DNA of 12,579 nt, from the NCBI GenBank assembly GCA_030597505.1, contig JAUVRS010000045.1, forward strand, positions 1-12,579, read 5' to 3'. Below, in pieces: positions 1 to 5,594 of the stretch (the first letter of the stretch is position 1; every line of letters begins with the position of its first letter). The position numbers and the translations under genes were made by a program. The notes under the pieces were generated by a model that made no database searches, had not been told where the DNA came from, and saw nothing but the letters and a program-made list of their open reading frames with translations. Source of the stretch: Desulfobacteraceae bacterium (GTDB lineage: Bacteria; Desulfobacterota; DSM-4660; Desulfatiglandales; Desulfatiglandaceae).

Positions 1-1
1 C

Positions 2-139
2 GGAGCAAGAGGCCTGTCAGACATCACGCCTTATCATATTCAGGCCGTAACGACTCACGTAGTCAGGCTGAAGCTGTTTAGAGTGAAGGCAGAAAGGGTC
101 AGAAAAGCACGATTGCCGTACTTTGGCGGAAATATCTGA
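2..139 (+). CDS. possible C-terminal end of an unidentified protein (partial, left edge)
   Basis: A 45-codon reading frame is open from the window edge to a TGA at 137-139 and ends tail-to-tail with the BKACE gene. The residues are basic and helical in look, with VRLKLFRVKAERVRKARL near the end. This loosely recalls the C-terminal strand-helix of IS1380/IS4-type transposases, but that is only an impression. The opposite strand is also open over part of this stretch, so the frame could be chance. No start is in the window and I cannot name a product. Bases 140-176 show nothing further. Confidence 0.22.
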   Translation, partial: GARGLSDITPYHIQAVTTHVVRLKLFRVKAERVRKARLPYFGGNI

Positions 140-176
140 TTTTTGCATCAAACATGGCTGTAAAATGCACTTTTTC

Positions 177-1046
177 CTAACAGTCTTCAGCCTTCGGCCT
201 ATCCACCTGAGTAGTTACTTCCGGCCTTATGTTCAAGATTGACCGGGCCTCCTCACAGGTGGCCACCTCTCTTTGGAGTTCCCGGGCCAGCCTGACAACG
301 CGATCAACAAACTGGGCATTGGTCTCGGCCCGGACTCCCCGGCTTAGGTAGAGATTGTCCTCAAACCCAACGCGAACGTGGCCTCCAAGCAGCAACGCAT
401 GGGTTGTCATGGGGAGTTGGGCCGGGCCCGGACTCAAGACGGACCATTTTGAACCGGCAGGCAGCTTGGCCTTCATGGTTAGAAGACTTTCCAAGTCGGC
501 ATCCGCCCCCCAGGCAATGCCTAGGCAGAGCTGGAAATAGGGCGGATCATCCACCAGACCCTGTTTAACCAGATGTCGTGCCTGTGCAACGTGCCCCAGA
601 TCAAATGTCTCTATCTCCGGTTTCACCCCTGCCTCGCGCATCCGTTTGGCAGCCATCTCCCCCCAGTCAGGCGGGTTTATAAAAACCTTTCCCCGAAAAT
701 TCATGGAGCCGATATCCAGGGAGCAGAGATCCGGTTTCAGGTCCAGCGGCATAAGCCGTTTTTCCCCCACATCCGGTCCTTCAATGTTAAAACCGCTGGT
801 GGTGAGGTTTATCACCATATCGCTGTCTGCACGGACCCTTTCCACGACCTCGGCAAACAGCCCCTTTTCAAAGGCCGGCTCACCCGTTTCCGGGTCTCGA
901 ACATGCACATGAACCACCGCGGCCCCGGCGCGCCAGCAGCGTAACGCCTCTTCCGCGATCTCGGAGGGTCTGTAAGGGACATGAAGGCTTTGTTCCCTGG
1001 TGGGTGCGGACCCGATCACCGCCGCGGTAATGATAAGTTTTTCCAT
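177..1046 (-). CDS. BKACE family beta-keto acid cleavage enzyme (3-keto-5-aminohexanoate cleavage enzyme-like, former DUF849)
   Basis: Zinc-dependent TIM-barrel enzyme. The family reaction is beta-keto acid plus acetyl-CoA to acetoacetate plus a shortened acyl-CoA. The 289 residues are full family length. Visible family marks are the N-terminal IITAAVIGSAPTREQ strand, HVHVRDPETG with the metal-binding His46 and His48, the LTTSG loop at 81-85, and VRVGFEDN at 224-231, holding Arg225, the third metal ligand Glu229 and Asp230. Position 14, the glutamate that binds the substrate amino group in Kce, is Ala here, so 3-keto-5-aminohexanoate is an unlikely substrate. The ATG at 1046 has a GGAG sequence about 10 nt upstream. 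It is the last gene of the transporter operon, 26 bp after the small membrane protein gene. With the upstream dehydrogenase it suggests catabolism of an imported 3-hydroxy acid. The family is certain; the substrate is not. Confidence 0.92.
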   Translation of the reverse strand: MEKLIITAAVIGSAPTREQSLHVPYRPSEIAEEALRCWRAGAAVVHVHVRDPETGEPAFEKGLFAEVVERVRADSDMVINLTTSGFNIEGPDVGEKRLMPLDLKPDLCSLDIGSMNFRGKVFINPPDWGEMAAKRMREAGVKPEIETFDLGHVAQARHLVKQGLVDDPPYFQLCLGIAWGADADLESLLTMKAKLPAGSKWSVLSPGPAQLPMTTHALLLGGHVRVGFEDNLYLSRGVRAETNAQFVDRVVRLARELQREVATCEEARSILNIRPEVTTQVDRPKAEDC

Positions 1047-1062
1047 CGCGCCATCGCTCCGG

Positions 1063-1078
1063 TGTCAACTTGTCAACT
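1063..1078. repeat. 8-bp tandem duplication (TGTCAACT x2)
   Basis: TGTCAACT occurs twice in a row and spans the stop codon of the small membrane protein gene and the start of the 26-bp gap before the BKACE gene. On the minus strand it gives two TTGACA words, but no -10 box follows at a workable distance, so it is probably a simple duplication rather than a promoter. Confidence 0.6.
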
Positions 1079-1264
1079 GTCCTGTTTCTTACGATCTTCG
1101 CGGGCCATAAAGCGAAAAAGACCTATCAGGAGCCCGCACCAGGCCAACAGGATGATCAGAAACCAGTTATAGTGGATTACCCCCAGATGAAGCCATTTCA
1201 GGAGGATAAAAAGCCCAATCGTAGCGGCAAGCAAGAGCCATTCCAATGTTCGTCGTCCGCTCAT
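1073..1264 (-). CDS. small two-helix membrane protein of the TRAP operon (hypothetical)
   Basis: A 63-residue protein starting MSGRRTLEWLLLAAT. Two hydrophobic stretches, about residues 8-28 and 33-52, are joined by a short loop, and the tail is basic then polar (FRFMAREDRKKQDS), which predicts a cytoplasmic C-terminus. The frame also has an in-frame ATG at 1279 that overlaps the permease stop as TAATG. The ATG at 1264 is preferred because a GGGAGG Shine-Dalgarno sits 7 nt before it, while the 1279 start has none. The SD lies just after the permease stop, so the two genes are likely translationally coupled. I do not recognise a family. Position suggests an accessory subunit of the transporter or a membrane anchor. 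The DctQ function is already fused into the permease, so it is not a missing DctQ. Confidence 0.65.
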   Translation of the reverse strand: MSGRRTLEWLLLAATIGLFILLKWLHLGVIHYNWFLIILLAWCGLLIGLFRFMAREDRKKQDS

Positions 1265-1278
1265 GACACCCCCTCCCA

Positions 1279-3279
1279 TTATACCCTATTCTGAAGCATT
1301 TCGCCGTGTTTTTTGCGGTGCCAAACGATCCCTGTCACAAGTAGTGCCCAAGCCATAAAGTGCGTGGCCCACTGCGGGAGAGTGATAGCGGGCAAAACCC
1401 AGTAGTCAAGACTAAGCCCCGGCACAAAGAACAAAATGGCGCAGAAACCCATTGCAATACGCATGGGCCAGCCTACCTTGTCAATCATCCAGCCTTCGGT
1501 GGTTATGGTCAGGGCATAAATCCCCGCAAACCCTCCCACAACTCCCAGCACAATCTGGTTCCAGGTCCCGACAAAGAGCATGCCGGGGGCGTAGACAAAA
1601 ACAAATGGCAGGACGTACTTGGCAATGCCCAGCCTGAAGGAGTGAAACCCTGTCTGCATGGGGCGGGAGCCCGCGATCCCCGCAGCAGCAAAGGAGGCCA
1701 GGGCCACGGGCGGAGTAATGGCGGAGACGAGCCCAAAGTAGAATGCAAAAAGATGTCCGGCGATGGGAACGACCCCCATTTTGATTACCGCCGGGATCAC
1801 CAGGGCAGCCAGGGTAATATAGACGGCTGTTGTGGTGAGCCCCATCCCCAATATCAGGGAGGCGATCATGGTCAGGATCAGGGCTACGGACAGGTGGCCG
1901 CCGGCAAGTGTAACGATGAGGCTGGTAAATTTGAGCCCAAGACCCGAGACAAACACACAGCCAATGATAACGCCCGCGGAGGCACAGGCCACTGAAACCG
2001 CCACGGCCGCTCGGGCACCTTCCTCCAGGGAGCTCAAAATGTCCGCCGGACTCATCCGGGTCTCTTTGCGGAGAAAACTGAGAATAAGAATGGAAACAAT
2101 TGCCCAGAAGGCGGCATACATGGGCGTATAGCCGATAATCAGAAGCCCAATAATGATAGCAATTGACAGAAAGAGATGTCCTCCCTGTTTCAGGTCTTCC
2201 TTCAAAACGGGTAGTGCACTGGGGTCGATTGTGGCCAGATTCCGCTTGCGAGCCTCAAAGTGGACCATGACAAAAATGGAAAAGAAGTAAATCAGGGCAG
2301 GGAAGATGCCTGCCAAGGCCACCATCAGATAGGGCATATTGAGGAACTCTGCAATAACAAAAGCAGCAGCGCCCATGACCGGGGGCATAATCTGACCGCC
2401 CGAAGAGGCGCAGGCCTCCACTGCGCCGGCAAAATAGGGCTTGTAACCAACCCGTTTCATCAGGGGGATGGTAAAGCTCCCCGTGGTGACCACGTTGGCC
2501 ACGGCCGAACCGGAAACCGAGGCCATCAGGCAGGAGCTGACCACCGATGCCTTGGCAGGTCCGCCAACCTTGCTCCCGGTCAGGGCAAGGGCAACGTTGA
2601 TAAAAAAGCGGCCGGCCCCCGAACGCACCAGGATTGCCCCAAAAAGGATAAACAGAAAAATATAGGTGGCCATGACCATCAGAGGGATCCCGTAAATGCC
2701 ATTTTCCCGCATAAACAGGTAGTCCATCATGGTAAACCAGGAACTGGGGGGACCGTAAAAGATGCCAAAGAAATAATCGGAGAAGGCGGTCTGAAAAAGA
2801 AAAAATCCTGCGATAATCACCATTGCCCACCCCACGGCGCGGCGGGTGGCTTCCAGCAGGACAAAGAGCATAATGGTGCCTGCCACCAAGTCGAGGTCGG
2901 ACAGGTCGCCCCGGCGGAATATAAAGGCCTCCAGATCCCACAAGGTGTAGACCTGGACAGCAATTGTGAGCAGAATCAGGAGCAAATCAATGGCAAACCA
3001 ACCGTTCCGGGGGTCGGTCCATGACTTGCGGCCCACCGGCCTCAACAAAAAACAGAGCACCAGTACAAAGGCCAGATGAGTGGAGCGAAAGGCGTGGGCT
3101 TCCAAGGAGCCGGCATAGGCCACAAAGAGGTGGTATACACTCAAACCTATTGACAGGAGGCATACCAATAACTCAACCCAGTAATGTCTCAACCCCTTTT
3201 TCCGGGTCATGAGAAATTCCAGGATGCTTTCTTTACGTTCCTCCTGGTATTCGAGTTTCCGCCGGCCCGTATCAGCCAC
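1279..3279 (-). CDS. TRAP transporter fused permease (DctQ-DctM type, TAXI-associated)
   Basis: Inner-membrane permease of a tripartite ATP-independent periplasmic transporter, normally driven by an ion gradient. The 666 residues fit the fused class. A cytoplasmic N-terminus (1-33) is followed by DctQ-like helices to about 165, with the LLEATRRAVGW signature at 141-151. The DctM part starts near 195 and carries MASVSGSAVANVVTTGSFTI (252-271) and EACASSGGQIMPPVMGAAAF (288-307), typical of permeases paired with TAXI binding proteins. Further helices run to a basic C-terminus. The start is GTG at 3279, with GAGAGG 8 nt upstream and no better ATG nearby. It lies 97 bp after the TAXI gene, with a strong hairpin between them, and its stop overlaps the upstream reading of the small membrane protein gene. 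The substrate cannot be read from the sequence; the flanking enzymes suggest a hydroxy- or keto-carboxylate. Confidence 0.93.
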   Translation of the reverse strand: MADTGRRKLEYQEERKESILEFLMTRKKGLRHYWVELLVCLLSIGLSVYHLFVAYAGSLEAHAFRSTHLAFVLVLCFLLRPVGRKSWTDPRNGWFAIDLLLILLTIAVQVYTLWDLEAFIFRRGDLSDLDLVAGTIMLFVLLEATRRAVGWAMVIIAGFFLFQTAFSDYFFGIFYGPPSSWFTMMDYLFMRENGIYGIPLMVMATYIFLFILFGAILVRSGAGRFFINVALALTGSKVGGPAKASVVSSCLMASVSGSAVANVVTTGSFTIPLMKRVGYKPYFAGAVEACASSGGQIMPPVMGAAAFVIAEFLNMPYLMVALAGIFPALIYFFSIFVMVHFEARKRNLATIDPSALPVLKEDLKQGGHLFLSIAIIIGLLIIGYTPMYAAFWAIVSILILSFLRKETRMSPADILSSLEEGARAAVAVSVACASAGVIIGCVFVSGLGLKFTSLIVTLAGGHLSVALILTMIASLILGMGLTTTAVYITLAALVIPAVIKMGVVPIAGHLFAFYFGLVSAITPPVALASFAAAGIAGSRPMQTGFHSFRLGIAKYVLPFVFVYAPGMLFVGTWNQIVLGVVGGFAGIYALTITTEGWMIDKVGWPMRIAMGFCAILFFVPGLSLDYWVLPAITLPQWATHFMAWALLVTGIVWHRKKHGEMLQNRV

Positions 3280-3334
3280 CGTCTGATCCTCTCAATTTGG
3301 TGTAGGCCATAACCTCACGCCTTATCGTACCATT

Positions 3335-3363
3335 CCGGGTCCGACCCAAAGGACCGGACCCGG
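3335..3363 (-). promoter_or_regulatory. intercistronic GC-rich hairpin between binding protein and permease
   Basis: CCGGGTCCG (3335-3343) and CGGACCCGG (3355-3363) form a perfect 9-bp stem, 8 of 9 pairs G-C, around an 11-nt loop. In the minus-strand transcript the stem begins about 13 nt after the TAXI stop codon. No U tract follows (AATGGTACG), so it is unlikely to be an intrinsic terminator. It is well placed to shield the binding-protein mRNA from 3' decay or to reduce read-through into the permease. Confidence 0.7.
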
Positions 3364-3376
3364 CGATGGGATCTAT

Positions 3377-4345
3377 TTACTTTACATAACCCTTTTCCTT
3401 GTAATAACGCATGGCACCGGGGTGCACCGGGATGCGGGCACCTCTAAGGGCGTTTTCGGGTTTGGAGGCCTCTATGGCCTTTTTCTTGACCTTGGCCAAC
3501 TCCGGCCAGTTTGCATAAAGGACCTTGACGATCTCATAGGCAATGTCATCGGGCAGGTTTTTGTCAGCGATCACAGCGGTTACGGTGCCTACGGCCGGCA
3601 CGTCGGCCTTCATGCCCTTATACGCAGTCTTTGGGATCACGGTTTCCATCAGGCCCGGTTCCAGGTTGAGGATCTGTTTCATATGGACCGGATCAACAGG
3701 CAAAAACCTGATTCCGGGGCGAAAATTGAGATCGATGAGGGTGGATTGGGGGCATGAGGTGACGGCCATGTAGGAGTCGCTGTGGCCATCTTTCATCAGG
3801 GCGGCCGAGTCCGAGTAGCCCACGTAACTGACCATACCCCCATTCTTTTTGATACTGTCAAAGGTAATCCCATATGCCTTGAGCACCAACTCAGCGATGA
3901 CCGTGCCGGAAAACCCTATTTTCCCCGGGACAATGCGTTTGTCCGAGAGGTCAGCCACCGTAAAAATCTTGCTCTTTTTGGGTACAGCTATCTGGAAGAC
4001 CCCGGGATAGAGCGAAAACAGATGACGCAGATTTGTGTTTTTTTTCTTAAATTTGCCGCGACCTTCATAGGCGTTAAAGGCCGTGTGGGTGTAAGTCCAC
4101 CCCAGATCTGCCCTTCCGCCGTTGACCGCCTTACAGTTGCCAACGCCGCCGCCCGGCCCGTTTGAGGTGGAAAGATTTGTGTTCTTTTCCACAATGGCCA
4201 TCATCGCCGAACCCAGGGGATACCAGGAACCTCCCTCGGGACCTGAGAACATACGCAAGAACTTTTTTTCCGCCTGAGCCATAGGTACAACCAGACAAAA
4301 AGCCAGAGCAACCACTAATCCCATAAAAACAATTTTTCTTAACAT
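3377..4345 (-). CDS. TAXI family TRAP transporter solute-binding protein
   Basis: Periplasmic high-affinity binding protein that delivers solute to the TRAP permease encoded next. It has 322 residues. The N-terminus is a clear Sec signal peptide: a Lys-containing start, a hydrophobic core at about 6-21, and cleavage predicted after AQA at residue 25. Family marks are FSGPEGGSWYPLGSAM (33-48), GPGGGVGNCKAVNGGRADLG (63-82), with the usual gap before a NAYEG segment, and the C-terminal IPVHPGAMRYYKEKG (305-319), the usual end of TAXI proteins. The ATG at 4345 has an optimal AAGGAGG about 6 nt upstream, which settles the start. A predicted sigma-70 promoter lies 180-210 bp upstream with a structured leader. 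TAXI ligands known from other systems include glutamate and 2-oxo acids; the ligand here is unknown. Confidence 0.93.
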   Translation of the reverse strand: MLRKIVFMGLVVALAFCLVVPMAQAEKKFLRMFSGPEGGSWYPLGSAMMAIVEKNTNLSTSNGPGGGVGNCKAVNGGRADLGWTYTHTAFNAYEGRGKFKKKNTNLRHLFSLYPGVFQIAVPKKSKIFTVADLSDKRIVPGKIGFSGTVIAELVLKAYGITFDSIKKNGGMVSYVGYSDSAALMKDGHSDSYMAVTSCPQSTLIDLNFRPGIRFLPVDPVHMKQILNLEPGLMETVIPKTAYKGMKADVPAVGTVTAVIADKNLPDDIAYEIVKVLYANWPELAKVKKKAIEASKPENALRGARIPVHPGAMRYYKEKGYVK

Positions 4346-4374
4346 TTAGTCCTCCTTGTTTATTGTTTACGGGT

Positions 4375-4388
4375 TATGGCAAGCCATA
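4375..4388. promoter_or_regulatory. 14-bp inverted repeat upstream of the TAXI gene (possible operator)
   Basis: TATGGC-AA-GCCATA is a perfect 6-bp inverted repeat with a 2-bp centre, 30-43 bp before the TAXI start codon and just upstream of its ribosome binding site. It could be a regulator binding site. As RNA its 2-nt loop is too tight to form fully, which favours a DNA site. Confidence 0.4.
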
Positions 4389-4426
4389 GTACTCGCCAGG
4401 GTATGCGACACATTGGTTGATTGTTC

Positions 4427-4441
4427 CCTCTCCTAGAGAGG
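4427..4441. promoter_or_regulatory. 15-bp inverted repeat in the TAXI leader (possible operator or hairpin)
   Basis: CCTCTC-CTA-GAGAGG is a perfect 6-bp inverted repeat with a 3-bp centre, 82-96 bp before the TAXI start and downstream of the predicted promoter. It could act as an operator or as a small RNA hairpin in the leader. Confidence 0.4.
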
Positions 4442-4456
4442 CTGCGTTCTGTTTGA

Positions 4457-4504
4457 GCCAAAAGTCCGACCTCACCCAAATTCGACCCCACCCAAGTTCG
4501 ACCG
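4457..4504. repeat. three tandem 16-bp units upstream of the TAXI operon
   Basis: Units at 4457-4472, 4473-4488 and 4489-4504. The last two agree at 14 of 16 positions (CACCCAARTTCGACC plus one variable base); the first is weaker, 10 of 16 against the third, but keeps the core AAGTYCGACC. Spacing is 16 bp, about one and a half helical turns. They begin roughly 16 bp downstream of the predicted transcription start, a position where bound protein would block elongation or promoter clearance. They may instead be a minor local duplication. Confidence 0.6.
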
Positions 4505-4526
4505 TGGAGCCCCATGTTTCTCGGGG

Positions 4527-4555
4527 ACTATAAAAGAATCAGGCTGACGAGTCAA
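4527..4555 (-). promoter_or_regulatory. predicted sigma-70 promoter for the TAXI-TRAP-BKACE operon
   Basis: On the minus strand TTGACT (4555-4550) and TATAGT (4532-4527) are separated by exactly 17 bp. Each hexamer matches the consensus at 5 of 6 positions. Transcription would begin near 4520, giving a leader of about 175 nt before the TAXI ATG. The promoter starts 25 bp after the dehydrogenase stop, so the transporter part can be expressed apart from the dehydrogenase. Confidence 0.65.
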
Positions 4556-4579
4556 CACCGCCGGCCAAAAAAATCGACG

Positions 4580-5518
4580 CTACTTGCCGTGCACAATCTT
4601 AAGGAGCTTGACCAGCATTTCATCCCGCCAGGTCTTAATTTCCGCCATTGGTTTTTTGCGGACAATCTCCATGTCATTAACCCCGTCCACGACTGCCTCC
4701 ACCGCCGAGGGAGGTATGGAGGTCCATGTTTCCATGTTGTCCCATCTGTATTGGTAGGATTTGGCGTAGTTTTGAAAAAACCGGTCCACACCATTTCCGG
4801 CAAGATGTACCCGCAAAAGCGGCCCTATCATTGGGTCACGAATCCCGATTCCCGTACAAAAGGCCCTGTCCAGACCCTCTGCGCTAACCACGCCTTTGTC
4901 TACCAGATCGATTGCTTCACGCAATAGAGCCGCCTGCAGCCTATTTATGATATACCCCGGGACTTCCCGGTTAAGAACCACAGGGCTCTTTCCAAGTCCT
5001 TTCATGAATTCATCTGTTGTCTTAACCGTCTCGGGAGAGGTATCCTGGCCTCCCACAATCTCCACAAGGGGTATGAGATAAACCGGGACCATGGGGTGTA
5101 CAAGGACACAGCGCTCCGGCACGGCCGTTGCCTTCTGGATTTCCGTCATCACCAGTCCCGATGCGCTGCTGGCCAAAATCGCGTGACGTGGGGCCATTTT
5201 ATCCATTTCTTCAAAAACCTTTTTTTTGAGGTCATAGTTATCAGGGACCGATTCCTGAACATAATCCGCCCCCTCCACTGCCCTGGCAATTTGAGTGGTC
5301 GTTCTTATCCTCTCCATTGCGGCCCCGGCCCCGCCCGCTTCCAAAAGATCTTTCTCCTCCAAAAACGTCAGGGTTGAGGAGATGCCCTTTACGGCGTCCT
5401 CAAGTATCGACTCATTCATATCCTGAATGGTCACCTCAAGACCTCTTGAAGAAAATACAGTTGCCCAATCCCGGCCTATCAAACCGGCCCCCACACATGC
5501 AACCTTAGTGATATCCAT
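4580..5518 (-). CDS. NAD-dependent 3-hydroxyacyl-CoA dehydrogenase family protein, L-carnitine dehydrogenase-like
   Basis: Predicted to oxidise a 3-hydroxy group to a 3-keto group with NAD. The 312 residues contain an N-terminal Rossmann fold with VGAGLIG (glycines 10, 12, 15) and Asp33 for the NAD ribose, then the C-terminal helical domain. Catalytic residues of the superfamily are in place: Ser117/118 in ASSASG, His141, Glu153 in PLVEIVGG, and Asn192 in YIINR. The usual HPFNP is HPMVP here, so two active-site-edge residues differ. The PVYLIPLVE context and the GIGIRDPMIGPLLRVHLAG segment point to the single-domain carnitine dehydrogenase/lambda-crystallin branch rather than classic 3-hydroxybutyryl-CoA dehydrogenase. 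ATG 5518 has GGGAGG 7 nt upstream. It lies 76 bp after the cyclase gene and 234 bp before the TAXI gene, same strand. A short T tract follows the stop but without a clear hairpin. Confidence 0.82.
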   Translation of the reverse strand: MDITKVACVGAGLIGRDWATVFSSRGLEVTIQDMNESILEDAVKGISSTLTFLEEKDLLEAGGAGAAMERIRTTTQIARAVEGADYVQESVPDNYDLKKKVFEEMDKMAPRHAILASSASGLVMTEIQKATAVPERCVLVHPMVPVYLIPLVEIVGGQDTSPETVKTTDEFMKGLGKSPVVLNREVPGYIINRLQAALLREAIDLVDKGVVSAEGLDRAFCTGIGIRDPMIGPLLRVHLAGNGVDRFFQNYAKSYQYRWDNMETWTSIPPSAVEAVVDGVNDMEIVRKKPMAEIKTWRDEMLVKLLKIVHGK

Positions 5519-5594
5519 CTTTATCCCTCCCTGTTGTCAAAAACACGCGTAACGTTTCAATAACTCGAGGGGAAACAACCTGACGGCTTTGGAT

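Noticed and set aside
24..35. 12-bp word TCACGCCTTATC shared with 3315-3326
   Set aside because: A few 12-bp matches are expected by chance in a window of this size and the flanks do not match.
1360..3024. Long plus-strand frames (about 211 and 254 codons) opposite the TRAP permease gene
   Set aside because: They are antisense shadows: compositions are rich in Gly, His, Gln and Asn with no domain features, and the minus-strand permease is unmistakable.
3272..3310. 12-codon frame (MAYTKLRGSDGG) whose stop overlaps the permease GTG start
   Set aside because: A coupling leader is conceivable, but the ribosome site is only 2 nt from the ATG and a frame this short is expected by chance.
4378..4402. 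Possible sigma-54 promoter (CTGGC ... CTTGCC) before the TAXI gene
   Set aside because: The spacing between the GG and GC elements is 11 or 15 bp, not the required 10, and a good sigma-70 promoter exists upstream.
4360..4515. Minus-strand 51-codon frame running through the TAXI leader
   Set aside because: No Shine-Dalgarno, composition not protein-like, and it runs across tandem repeats whose 16-bp period is not a multiple of three. Better explained as untranslated leader.
5535..5540. Perfect TTGACA on the minus strand before the dehydrogenase gene
   Set aside because: It lies only about 16 bp from the ATG, so no -10 box or start site could fit before the coding sequence.
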